Part shown: positions 44,197 to 55,375 of the stretch, piece after piece | How positions within the stretch are numbered: position 1 is the first letter of the stretch | Layout of the letters: every line of letters begins with the position of its first letter | Translations under genes and position numbers: made by a program | NCBI GenBank assembly: GCA_030998225.1 | Contig: JAPYXD010000169.1 | Coordinates: forward strand, 62,001 to 126,000 | Source of the DNA: Diplolepis rosae | Taxonomy: Eukaryota; Arthropoda; Insecta; Hymenoptera; Diplolepididae | Length of the DNA stretch: 64,000 nt | Direction: 5' to 3' | The notes under the pieces: model-generated | Told to the model about the DNA's origin: nothing | The model's database searches: none | The model's input: the letters and a program-made list of their open reading frames with translations, nothing else

Positions 44197-44204
44197 GTGC
44201 TGAT

Positions 44205-44480
44205 TCCAATTGATCTGAAATATCGATTATATTTGGTAAAGGGTAAGAATCGCCAATCGTTTTTTCGTTGAGTTTTCGAAAATCAAGTACCATTCGCCAT
44301 TTTCTATTTCCATGTGAGTCCATTTTTTTGGGTACTATCCAAACAGGTGTATTATATGGTGATTGTGAGAGTTTAATAATTTTATTATCGATCAGTTCAC
44401 TTACTTGTCGTGAAATCTCTTCTTTATGTACTGGAGGGAATCTATTTTGTTTTGAAAATATAGGTTGATCATCTGTTGTC
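44205..44480 (-). pseudogene. Gypsy-4 RT N-terminal part
   Basis: Reads FPPVHKEEISRQVSELIDNK, SPYNTPVWIVPKK, KWRMVLDFRKLNEKT and YPLPNIIDI, the standard RT fingers of Ty3/gypsy. It is upstream of the hAT MITE. No protease or gag precedes it. Confidence 0.9.
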
Positions 44481-45959
44481 GGAATGTTAAATAAAAATAA
44501 ATTTTTATTTTAATATCCTATTTTGTGTAGTTTCAATTATCCGATCTTTCTGTGATTAAAAATTAGCCAAGCTAGACTCAAGCACAGAATCTTTGGTAAT
44601 TATACGACTCACAGAAATCACGACAGTCGAAAATCAGAATTTTTGCAATACAAAATTAATCAGGCCTGACTCAAGCACAACTTCCTTCTTAATTCATGTA
44701 ATTTACAAAATTCTGATAATCGTTTTGTAAGGAACGAAACAAAACAACATCTATGGCTTTGGTACTTACCAGACGAAATTATACTAATTCCTGGAATTGT
44801 AATTCTGACATTAAAAATAAGTACTCTCTGTTTTTCATAAACAAAATATACCTATATTTCATTTCTAAAATAGATCTCATTCGTAATCATGAGTTTGCGG
44901 TTAGCGTAGTATTTATATTGAAGATGTTTTCTCTTGTTGAATTAATATACTTGTCGGCCTAAAAAATTACCATTTCAATGGACATGCCAAGAAAAAATTA
45001 TTTTACGTTATGTAATATTTTTTGTTATTATTTAAATTTATACTTTTTATTTTTGGCGACGGTAAACTGTATCGAAAATCATAGTTGAAATATTCTCGAA
45101 TATTGTAATATAAAATAATAAAATAAAATAAATAAAATAATAAAAAAATATGATATTATGAAATAAAATTGTTATTATTATAATAAATATTTTTTAAATT
45201 AGATTGTACTAAAATTTTCCAGAAAACTTCTTTTTAGTCTAATGAAAAACTTTCTCACTGAAAGATTTTGTTGCTCAAAATTTTTTCGATAAATGAAGCG
45301 ATTAAAGATTACAATTTATGATTTTGTCAATGTGTCCAAAAAAATTTAATAATTTTTTCATTAATAATAATAAGCATATTTAATTTTTCATTCTTTAGTT
45401 GCTTTCGGAATACTATATCACATAATTTCCTTTCGTATTTATGAAAAAAATTCTAAAAATATTGCTAAGTTGTCGCGAATTAAAGTGAAAAATGAGAAAA
45501 TTTTGATTTCATAAAAAACTGGTTTCTTGTAAATATTTCGAAGACACTTGAAAATACAAAATTTTTTAATTTAAAATAAGAGATGCATAATGAAATTCTA
45601 TTTCAGAATATATTTGAAAAAATTGGATTCTTAACTTGACCAAAGTGTAACGTCCTAGTTACTCACCTTTTATTATATGATTTATTTTTTCCTTGCTTTT
45701 GTTCAGAAGAGACCTGAAAAGATTTCTTAACGGAAACAGGGGTTGAGGATAGCCAACAATAAAACTCAAGAATATTACAATTATCAACGCTTTCATTTAA
45801 ATATTTTGAATACAAATGTGACAGAAATTCCCCTTGAAAATTCCTCTTGGAAAGCAGCTTGAAAATGAAAGGGGGAGAATTTATATATTTATTCAAGTAT
45901 CAAATTAGGGACTTGATAAAAATTTGGTACTTACCGAAATTGTTTCTAGTTAATGGTTC
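44481..45959. other. AT-rich region, nothing firm
   Basis: Lies where Gypsy-4 gag and protease would be expected but shows no gag motifs. Probably deleted or overwritten. Confidence 0.4.
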
Positions 45960-46847
45960 GAGTCCCCAAAATTCTTACGTGTCCTTGGTACAATGTTGAG
46001 GTCAATTTATGTGGATCCAATTAGATATTTAAAATCCTCTCGCAGCACTGATAATCCAATTAATATTCACAATGATGAACGAACTGATAAACTGATGGTA
46101 ATGAGTGACAGTTGAAATCGCTTTCTGAGAAAGGTACTGAGTTCCGAACTTGAAGGCACTTTTCTAAGAGAATTCCGGGGTTGAAGATAGTCTGAAAGTC
46201 ACTTGTTACTTTTCTGGTAAGAGATGCGATTCTGAAGATGGTCCGACGGTCACTCGTTACTTTCCTGAGAAGAGGTGCGATTTTGAAGATGGTCCGATGG
46301 TCACTGAAGATTTGTGGATTTGCAGGTGCTTTTATAGACTGCTTTTTCGGTCGTTACCTACATGAAATCCGCTATTTTTCAATCGATACTGACATGACAT
46401 TGCAAGGTGCTCCCTAAAAGCTTTTCTTCCACCCAGATGAGACCATAATTGTTTCCACGAAGATTCCAACACTTTCTTTAATTTGTATCCATAGCGACAA
46501 GATTCTAATTTTAGTTCCACTCATTAAAAGGTCTTCTAGATTTTCCTTCGTGTTCCTCTAGCCTCCCTATTTCCCATAGGTGAACCTTAGGTCCCAATAG
46601 GGCTTCCCTTAGGTCGCAGAACGTGGACGTAAACGCCCCCCACCATAGATGCTTCGAACACTGGTGTACATAACGCATTCCAATGGGGTTCCCCAATGAA
46701 TACAATTTCGTTTTGTCTAGACATTTAGGGTTTTTCAATGATCGATATATAGAGATACCTGTTGCTTTTACATGTTTAATATTTTCAAATTATTAATCTT
46801 ACACATATTATTTTGTAAATAAATATTGATAGTCACGGGACGTGACA
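45960..46847 (-). repeat. Probable 5' LTR of Gypsy-4 (minus)
   Basis: On the minus strand it starts TGTCACGTCCCGTGAC at 46847, a palindromic start common in insect gypsy LTRs. A TATAAAAG box lies at 46329-46336. A 51-bp tandem repeat follows the box. GGGGACTCGAACC (minus, about 45954-45966) resembles the complement of a tRNA T-arm and may be the PBS region. Only one copy is in the window, so boundaries are tentative. Confidence 0.5.
46182..46310. repeat. 51-bp tandem repeat, ~2.5 units
   Basis: TGAAGAT recurs at 46182, 46233 and 46284. Units share GGTCACTCGTTACTTTCCTG-like blocks. It lies just downstream of the TATA box of the putative LTR. Confidence 0.75.
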
Positions 46848-47999
46848 AAAGATACAATATTTGAAAATAATATACTTTTTAACTCAAAATATTGCTCTTT
46901 TAAAAAGCTGCCTTACAATGTTGAACCACTAATTCGTATTTAAACTTTTGAAATATTGTTCTATACAAAATACACGGATTTATTTGATTTTCAGTTAGTT
47001 TCTTCAATAAGTAAGTCTTATGGTGACAAAATTATCCATTTCACTCTTCTTTAAGGTAAAGAAACCAAATAGGGATCAGTGTTTCTTCTTCTACGTATGA
47101 AAATCAAAATTATGTATGTACCTCGATTCACCTTTTGTTTCTCTACCTTATCGGTTTCAGAAGATAACTGGAGCATATGCTCTGCCTTACCGATTAGGAA
47201 ACAGAATACAACCGCGCCCACCTTCATTGTAGTTCCAAAGACGCTTAGGTGGATAGGGAGCGCTGCAGAAAATCAGTTAAAATTTAATACATGGGACTGG
47301 CAATCTTGCACCTCATCTCTGCTAACGGAGTCAAGTTAAAATCGTGAAATACGGGCTAATGCATACGGCTGTGTAAAAGAGGCGCGAGGCAGACGACAAA
47401 TTCATAATAACAAAATATATAATTTAAGATATTACCCATCCTTTTTAGATATTTGGAAAAACATTCATATCAAATGTATTTTGCTCACAAATGTGTAGAA
47501 AAATAAAATTAATAAAATTTTATAACTTACTAAGTATCACATGCCCTTAAAAAATTATGTTAAGAATATTTTATATCAATTATTGAGATTCAAATTTAAG
47601 AAGCTAAAGGTTTAAATAGAATACTTTGGAAAGTTTTTAAATTACATAACCTTTTTACAATTTTTATATACATGTGTGAACAAAATGGTTTGGGTATTTA
47701 AAAAAGCTGAGTCTATATCTAAATCAACGTACGGTCGAAAAATTTCTTGGTTTCAATATGAATACGGCTTGTTAGATGTCGCCACTAGACCAGGTCCACT
47801 CGAATGATGTAGTAGTAAACGGCATTACTGTCCGATCTAGAATGGCTACGACAGCGTATTTCCTTACCTAGTGATCAGAGTGCGGTACAGTAGAAAACTT
47901 CTTCTTAATCTTAATAGATGGTGCGTAGTATCATTATATTGTAGGTATTTTTGGTGAACACTCATAGAGAGGTCATAGGGAACCTACTACCCTGAGTAA
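46848..47999. other. Spacer, nothing recognised
   Basis: AT-rich with two moderately GC patches (47150-47340, 47760-47900). Short frames have no domains. Confidence 0.4.
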
Positions 48000-48215
48000 C
48001 ACCTGGTGCAATAAATAACCACTCACTTTAACAATAACAGACTTTATTCAAAGAGACGATACGACGTCTTGTCAAGTGCACTTGCGTGCGATGGAACGAT
48101 CCGCTACCAACTGGCGTTACAACATGGCCACCGCTGTGGCATATAATATAGTATACAGAGTATACGAGGAACTCGCCGAAACGCAGTCGGCCAATCATCG
48201 TTCCCTACCGTACTC
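48000..48215 (-). repeat. Probable 3' LTR of Gypsy-5 (minus)
   Basis: On the minus strand a purine tract, CTCGGGGGGGAG, is followed by a ~200-bp segment with GAATAAAG (polyadenylation signal, near 48050). It lies downstream of an integrase gene, where a 3' LTR is expected. Boundaries are approximate and no second copy is present. Confidence 0.5.
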
Positions 48216-48692
48216 CCCCCCGAGTGAGAGTGGTCACAAAGGTAGAATTTAAAAAAATAGATTTAATATTTAGTTTAACTGACGGATGACAACAAATCAC
48301 ATCATTTGTATAAAATATAAAACGCTGCAGAAAACAATGTTGTGAAAAATAATTGGTTATAACAATATAAAGTCTTTTACATTTTTTGGCGACGGATAGC
48401 CTAGGTAACATCCTTAGTGCAGAAATTGATATGCATTTTTAACAATCAATAACAGTAGTTCCGCAATATCAGTACGAAGGACTGTATATAAGATTTAGAA
48501 AAAGAATAAATAAATGCGGTTTGTGATAACATTCGTAGAATTTGTGTAAAATATGCAGAGACAATGGTCATACTCGGAAATGGAGACGAGAGGAGAAGGT
48601 TCAAGGCACAGATCACAGACGTTTGACTTGACTTGACCCTTATCTGACATCAACTCTTACATGAGATGACATTCTCTCAGCGTAATTCACAC

Positions 48693-50114
48693 TTACATCT
48701 GTTGTTTAAATGTAACTCGCTTGCGAGAATATGTTTTAAGAACCGGTTGAACAATGTCCGGATGAGTTACATTTTGCAATGGAACAAGGTGATCGGCGTC
48801 GCCACGTAAGAAGTGCGCTGGCTTAACATTTTCGACAGAAACGTGGCGTGAAGCGCCGTTAACCTCTATTTCAATAACTCTGTCAGATGGGCGATTTAAG
48901 ACTTTATGAGGGACCGTATAAGGGCGTTCCAAGGCCTTCCTGGCGTGATGACGCAGAAATACGTTAGAACATGAGCTTAGTTCTTTAAAAACAAAGCCGT
49001 TTCGTGTATACTTTTGAGCTACTGGAACTGGTTTTACCTTCCGCATATGTTCTCGAAACTCTTCGAGAAAAATGTGCGGGTTAGGCGCGAAATCCTCGGG
49101 AAGGACGAATTACCCAGGAATTCGAAGAGTGGTTCCAAAAACGTATTCAGCAGGTGATGCTCCGACGTCCAAAACGTTAGTTCGTAAGCCGACGATCAAA
49201 ACCGATGACAAATATCGTGACCATTCGCGGTCAGAATGGCACATAATGGCCGCTTTAAGTGATCGATGCCACCGTTCAATCATACCGTTAGAAGAGGGAT
49301 GATAGGCGGTGGTTCGTATGCGGTTGCAGCCGATTAATTTCAAAAGTGCTGAGAACAACTGCGACTCAAATTGGCTACCTTGGTCGGTTGTCAGAGTTTC
49401 TGGGGAACCGTACCGTGATACCCAGTTATCGAAGAATGCTCTGCAAACGGTTGATGCTTCGATATCTTGAAGTGGTATAGCCTCAGGCCAACGCGAAAAA
49501 CGGTCGATGATCGTGAGGCAATACTTAAAACCATTATTAATGGGGAGTGGACCAATAATGTCCATGTGCACATGGCGGAGGCGTCCATCCGGAGCGGAAA
49601 AACTCGATGGCAGTAAGCGATTGTGCCACGAAACTTTCGATTGTTGGCATTCCGGACATGCCTTGCACCAATCGGAAATATCGCGACGCATCGACGGCCA
49701 TACGTACCGCTTGCGGATGACACGGTCCGTAACCTTTGCGCTCGGATGCGCTTGGTTATGAAAGAGATGGAAGACTTGTTTCCTGAGAGAAGATGGAATG
49801 ACAGGACGGAGTGCTACGCCAGTTAGATCACAATACACGGATGTATGATCTGGTCCCCATTGAATTTTTAGAATGTTTAGCGAGCATTTAGGATCTGACA
49901 TAAGAGATTTGATCTCTTCATCTTCGAGTTGATGTTGAGCGAGTTCAATAAGGCCAAACTCTGTGGGAATGCGTATGCTGTCCACTCTGGAGAGCGAATC
50001 GGCTACGATATTTTCGTGACCTGGCTGGTATTGAATATCCGTTGAGAATTGCGAGATGAAAGCAATTTGGCATTGCTGTCGTTGCGACATTTTCTCGACG
50101 CGTTGCGAAAACAT
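48693..50114 (-). pseudogene. Gypsy-5 integrase, nearly intact
   Basis: From 50114 downward: ENIVADSLSRVD (RNase H end), then the H2C2 finger (HNQAHPSAKV ... CKACPECQ). The catalytic triad lies in HMDIIGPLP, TTDQGSQFES and NGMIERWHRSL. One in-frame TAA (49108-49110) interrupts at RIPG/FVLPEDF. The frame then continues to 48693 with VKPVPVAQKYTRNG and a C-terminal module. Codon and base usage are GC-richer than neighbouring elements, pointing to a different gypsy lineage. Confidence 0.9.
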
Positions 50115-50450
50115 ATGTCAAAGGCTTGTGATCTGTGAAAATGGTGAAAACTTGCCCTTCGAGGAAGTGTCGAAAATGCCGGATAGCTGCGTAAATGGCA
50201 GTGAGTTCACGATCGTAAGCGCTGTAATCGCGTTGTGCCGATGCAAATTTTCGAGAGAAAAACGCCAGAGGTTTCCAATTGTTGTCCAGCCATTGCTCGA
50301 GAGAAGCACCCATGCCGAAATTTGAAGCATCTGTTACTAGACGCGTTTTAGCATCGTGAGCAGGGTGAGCTAGAAGAGCTGCGTTGGTTAGGTCCTGCTT
50401 GACCTGTTCGAATGCGAGTTGAAGTGTACCCGCTACTCGACCTGTGTCAC
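49945..50450 (-). pseudogene. Gypsy-5 RNase H, 5'-truncated
   Basis: Reads LVTDASNFGMGASLEQW, KPLAFFSRKFASAQ, DRELTAIYAAIRHFRHFLEG and TIFTDHKPLTYVF, a clear gypsy RNase H. A frameshift near 50060-50110 separates it from the integrase frame. Upstream of about 50450 homology ends, so RT, protease and gag are absent. Confidence 0.88.
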
Positions 50451-50741
50451 ATGTGTCGACAGCAGACGATCGCCCAAGAGTAAAGCACTCAATGCCCCTT
50501 AAAATTCAATAGAGTCTTTTTTATACTTCCTTTCCCTCCTAGAAAACTTACATCTTGCTAAACAACCCTAATTAACATAAAATTAATAAAAAAAAAACCT
50601 AAAACATAAAATTTATTGCTTCAGTTCTTTTAAAATCTGTTGAACGTGAGAAACCATATCCTAACTAATGCATTAACGAATTCCGAGACTCCCTCAACTA
50701 AAAATAATAAACAAGCATTCTAAACAATATTTGTATTATTA
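50450..50741. other. Short AT-rich spacer
   Basis: No feature seen between the Gypsy-5 truncation point and the Penelope-like 3' region. Confidence 0.4.
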
Positions 50742-50795
50742 GAATATTGGCTTTAGGGTCCATAAATGAAAAAAAAACAGTAGTTTTAATCAAAC

Positions 50796-50824
50796 GTTTC
50801 GTCTCTGATTGGAGTCCTCATCAG
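50796..50824 (-). ncRNA. Hammerhead-ribozyme-like core, copy 1
   Basis: The minus strand reads CTGATGA, then a hairpin-like GGACTC-CAATCA-GAGAC, then GAAAC. These are the two invariant core boxes of hammerhead ribozymes (CUGANGA and GAAA) separated by stem II. One bulged G and a mismatch weaken stem II; I could not define stem III with a cleavage triplet. Penelope-like elements are known to carry hammerheads in their terminal repeats, and a GIY-YIG gene lies upstream. Tentative. Confidence 0.45.
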
Positions 50825-50921
50825 TGATCTTTATTTCTAGAATATGAAAAAAGAACTAGTAGTATTGCGCATGTGAGGCCCACTTTTGAGTACAACTTTG
50901 GTATTGTCTACAGAATAAAAA

Positions 50922-51300
50922 TATGAGATAATTTACTTAAATTAAACACAAACATTTTTTGGTGAAACACAAGAAAAATCTTAAGAATTGATATTGAAAA
51001 GTAACACATACATTTTTTTAAAAAACCTCTGAGATAAAAAAACTAGACACGTTTATGTATAAATGTAACTTTGATAAAACTTCGATGGAAACTTCAAAAA
51101 AAACTTTGATTAAAAAGCATGAAAATTCTTTGGGATTGCGTGAAGAATAAAAATATGAGATAATTTACTTAAATTAAACATAAACATTTTTTGGTGAAAC
51201 ACAAGAGAATTCATAGAGAATATATATAGAAAAGTAAAACATAAATTTTTAAACATCTGTGATATAAAAACTAGACACGTTTATGTATAAATGTAACTTA
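50922..51300. repeat. Direct duplication, ~222-bp offset
   Basis: AGAATAAAAATATGAGATAA...CTAGACACGTTTATGTATAA occurs at about 50922-51077 and again at about 51144-51300, with minor differences. It lies in the 3' tail of the Penelope-like element. Confidence 0.8.
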
Positions 51301-51788
51301 AAATGTGAATGTGAGTACATAAAGGTGTGAATAAATAAATCAGAAAAGGCAACAGACTCGATAAGAAACACCTATAAAAACATGAAAAAAATTTTGCAAT
51401 AAAAATCAAATTCTGTGAGTAATATTATAATATGGCATCCAAATTCATCATCTGATCGGTTAAAAATTTAAATTTTCTAACCTTAAGTCATTGTAATTCC
51501 TTGGACTCTGATGAAATTAATCTTGGTTTTGATTCCATCTTTTTTCTACGTCGCTGTTTTTAAGGCACATTTTCACAAACTCACTATAAGAGGATCGTTT
51601 AGTGACTGATTTCTGGGTGCATAGAAAAGACAGTTGTAGGCAAGAAAACCAGTAAGATGGAGGGAAAAAAATTTTTTTTAATATAATAATATAAGTCGTA
51701 ACGGTCCTATATATTTGAAAGAAAATTCAAGAGGCCTATGTGATCATTTATTGGAGAGTTTTGAGAATTTAAAAATGAAATAAGTTTT

Positions 51789-52219
51789 TATGTGCCACCG
51801 GTGCGCAAAATCGTTTTATCGCTACAGTTAACAGTAACGAAATGTAGTACATTGCGCTACAAAGGAATGAAATGTAAAAATTGAACTGCGCATGCGCCCA
51901 TAGCCATGAAACGAAGCTCAATCCTTCTTCTTATTCTTCTTCTTCTTTGTACAGCGTTAGCATCTTACTGGTAAAGCCTTGTACATTGTATATACATAAA
52001 ATAGAATACGTGCCAATGCACACAATTCGGGAAATTTCGAGACTCGCGACAATACTCGCAGGACTGATCGCGCCACAGCTTCGTCTCGGCCTTGTCTCGG
52101 CTTCGTCTCGGCTTTGCCTCAGCTACACCTCGACTACGCCTTGGCTCCAATCTCCTGCGAGCATTGTCGCTCGTCACGCAATAACCCTCATTGTACGCCC
52201 AGGCACGTAATATACTATT
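51789..52219 (+). repeat. Family A repeat, copy 4 (shortest)
   Basis: Starts TATGTGCCACCGGTGCGC and ends CACGTAATATACTATT. It contains the TGCGCATGCGC box at 51887-51897, the CTT tract and the 11-bp minisatellite. It lacks the middle block present in copy 1 (the GATCGATAAAATTAAAATGG region), so it is an internally deleted copy with both ends intact. Confidence 0.8.
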
Positions 52220-52359
52220 GAATACCTTGTTAAAATTGAGATATATTTATTTATTTTGAATATTTTGAGAAAAGCAACAATGTTCAAAAAAATCTTTGGG
52301 AAAAATATAAGGGTATTTGTTGACTCCATAGGGAAGATAAAAATTTGTAAATCAATTTT

Positions 52360-52804
52360 TCATTTGTTTTTAGACCCGTTGTTTAAAAGTGAATGGTAAA
52401 AAACAGATAGATTGTCAGTGTCCGTTCTTTGATTTATTGTGTTGGGGTTGCTAGCTATATGGGTCATTTCTAAAATCATCCGCTTTCTATAATTATCAGA
52501 CTGATCAACGATCTGTACATTATCAAAATCAAATGTGTGATCTTGATGCCATGCATGTTTTGTCAGGGCAGTCCACTTGTCTGGGGGATTGTAGACATCT
52601 TTCTTATGTTCTAGGATTCTATTTTTCAAGGGGCGTTTTGTTGTGCCTATGTAACAGGCTGTGCAATCGGTGCACGGAATGTTATAGACGACATTGGCGG
52701 TGTTAAGTTTAGGAATGGGGTCTTTGGTTGTTTTTAATATACGGGACAAATCATTGGAGTTGCGTGAATCAATTTTGATGTTGAATGGGTTGAGAATGGC
52801 TGCT
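52360..52804 (-). pseudogene. Penelope-like GIY-YIG endonuclease
   Basis: From about 52804 down: AILNPFNIKIDSRNSND, then NVVYNIPC-x2-C-x2-CYIGTTKRPLKNRI and LEHKKDVYN. A conserved His follows (HAWHQDHTFDFDN), then the catalytic Glu (RMILEMTHIA). VYNIPC with the CYIG is the Penelope variant of GIY-YIG with its extra CxxC pair. The domain looks intact at residue level, but no RT precedes it, so this is a 5'-truncated relic. In complete elements it nicks DNA for target-primed reverse transcription. Confidence 0.9.
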
Positions 52805-54397
52805 AGTTATTTAAACACGTTCAAATAATAAAACTTTTAAAGGAAGGAAGAGTTCACCCTTATGTTTTTCAGGTGCATTAATGTTTTATAAAGTAGATTA
52901 ATTGATAGCGAGAGTGCATAAGCACTCGATCGCTATGAACTATAAAGGTATGAAATGAGAGAAAAGCGAAGAATGAGTGTAAAGTGAGAGCGATGATATA
53001 TAAGAACTAGGATGAGCGGAGAAAGAATAGAATAGAATAGGATATGTTAAAGCTTTAATCTACTTAAAGATTATAAGCCTATACTAATTAAATATGTATA
53101 TTTTGATTTACTCTGAAATATATTTCGAACTAAAATTGTTTCTACAATTTGATGACCATGCATCAAATACTAAAAATTGATGAGCACATTTCCTTTCTCA
53201 CGATAGGTGTAGAAAGAGAGGAGAAATAATTGCCATCTAAAAATCAGCAAATGGCGCAATAACCACAACAGCATTTGTGCCAATTCCTAAATCCTCGCTG
53301 CCATTATTACCTCTGTCCAATCATTAACTCCTTAATCATCAAGAAACCCTACCATTATCACCTCGCGATGAACTAGTGAAACGGATCAAGGCAAAATCAA
53401 ATTCTATTTTTTCGTTTTCATCTTACTGCAAATTTTTAAAAAAGTGGATTAGGCCTACAGGGAAAACCACTTTAGAAAAACGCGCCTGCAACTCTATCTC
53501 CTCGGTGGTGTAGAAAGGAGTTTAATAGAAATTCATATTAATTAAGGCTCTCACTAGTTTTTCCTATCAGAACCTGATTACTGACAGGCCAAAACAGCTA
53601 GGGCGCTACCACAATCGAATTAAAATTTCTGTTGCCTAGAAATTGTAGCTAATGATTCCAAATTTTCACCTCGCGTTTTTGTAGCTTATGCATACATTTT
53701 TAGTGAAAAAATAGAAGAAATATACGAAAATGAAGAATTTTCTGATTAAAATAGTTAACTACCAAAGCTACTGATTTTCCAATCAATGCCATAACTTGAA
53801 ATTTTAAACATTTATTGACTATGGAATTTTATTTATATCTGAAAAACATTCGTCTCATAAAAACATTTTTGAGATTATGTGAAATTCTTGGAAAATTCTA
53901 AGTAAAATTTAAAGCCAATAAATATTTGAAGATTTAAATCAATATATTAATTAAAACATGTTTTGGGTTTAAAAACTTGATCAACTGCATCAATTAGGAA
54001 ATTTTGCCTTTGTGTAAGGCATTGCTTTTTTTCATTGAAAAGTCTATGCATATAAGCCACTAAAACGTAAAATGAGAACTTGAAATTGGAAAAAATGTAC
54101 TGAATTTTTATAAAAAAATAAAAACTAAAAATAAAATAAAAAAAGGTTTTCTTAATATTATGGAGCTTGACTGAATTTTCAAAAAATATATCTTAAAAAC
54201 TACGAAACTGTAAAAGAACTTTTATGAAATTATCATTATAATTGCGTAACTGTAATTGAGTTTCAGTTGCATGTGGTTGAATTTTCAGCTGCATATAAGT
54301 GCATTTAACTTCAGATAATAAAACGTAAAATTTTTCCTACTACAAGTACAAGTATTTCCAGGGAAACATATACAGAATATTCAACAGTTTGGAACTG
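52805..54397. other. Spacer, nothing recognised
   Basis: About 1.6 kb, AT-rich, with only a short GATAGCGAG...CTCGATCGCTATGAAC inverted repeat (about 52902-52940). No gene is supported. Confidence 0.45.
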
Positions 54398-54868
54398 AAG
54401 TTTAACAAAAAAATTTTTTTTATAAATTTACTAAACAGTATCAGAATTTCCTGAAATTCTGTATAAATTTTGGGAGGCTGTAGCTGAATAAAACTCGACT
54501 CACATGTACTGGGAAATTGCGCTAGAAAATTCTAACAGTGTAGAATTCGTATTATCAATTCTAAGCTAATTTTCATAAATAATCCTTTGTAATTTTATAC
54601 TACATATGTACTTGCATCTATATCTTCAGTAGCGTTTAGACACAAATATATACTAGTTTTTTAGTTGATTTACATTAGAGTTATGTGCTGGAATTTGATT
54701 GCTATTCCTAAGGAAGTTTTTAGATAATTTACTGATGTTTTCTGTACATTTATATGTAAATTTTCTGACAATATTTTACATTTTTTACATTACCAAAGTT
54801 TATTGCAAAATAGGGCTCATATGTGCAATATTTTATCCACTGTTTGAAAATTTTAGAAATAAAGATCA

Positions 54869-54895
54869 CTGACGAGGACTCCGATTAGAGTCGAA
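54869..54895 (+). ncRNA. Hammerhead-ribozyme-like core, copy 2
   Basis: CTGACGA, hairpin G-GACTC-CGATTA-GAGTC (5 perfect pairs), GAAAT. It is the reverse-oriented relative of the motif at 50796-50824; homology spans about 54845-54950. Position 7 of the CUGANGA box is variable in known hammerheads, so C is allowed. Stem III is not resolved. Confidence 0.45.
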
Positions 54896-55375
54896 ATGTT
54901 TGAAAGTATGTGACTTCCTGAGTTATAATTTCTAGACCCTAGAGCCAATTATTAACAACAATATCGTCTAGAATTTTTATCTACTATCACCATGTAATTA
55001 GGAATGTAGATTTTTAAACTTGTTTTCTTATTTTTTTTTAATAAAATATTTTCCACTTAATTTTTTAATTGATATAGTTGATTCACGTATTATAAAATTT
55101 TTTTAAAACTATTTTATTCGAAATGAATATAACTAACAAGGTAGTATATATTTGTGTCTAAATGCTACTGAAGATATACGAGTTCTGTCCGGAAAGTATC
55201 AGGCCTACCTTTATATCTTCGCGTCATAGTGTTCGAGCGACCCCTGTGGGTCATGCACGTCAAAAGTAGAGCCTCACGAACCTATCGGTTGCTTGCTGAC
55301 ATCTGCCGAACGTATAGTTCATGCGCAGCGTGTCTTTGTTTACAAAGATATTTTGGAGTTCGGCAGATTTTATGA

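Larger units (their letters stand above)
40161..44480 (-). mobile_element. Gypsy-4: minus-strand Ty3/gypsy, split by two transposons
   Basis: Reading down from 44480: RT N-part, hAT MITE (43494-44196), RT palm, RNase H, mariner derivative (41981-42737), RNase H end, acidic linker with AT-hook-like motifs. The frame stops at 40161 before any integrase. Target duplications show both insertions happened into the gypsy copy. gag, protease and integrase are missing; a possible 5' LTR is at 45960-46847. Confidence 0.88.
50742..52804 (-). mobile_element. 5'-truncated Penelope-like element, 3' half
   Basis: It contains the GIY-YIG domain (52360-52804). Downstream on the minus strand are a long AT-rich tail, an inserted family A repeat (51789-52219), a 222-bp-period duplication and a hammerhead-like motif. 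RT is missing. The 3' limit is set by the repeat shared with 54845-54950. Confidence 0.7.

Noticed and set aside
47079..47339. 86-codon plus-strand frame
   Set aside because: No recognisable domain, no supporting context.
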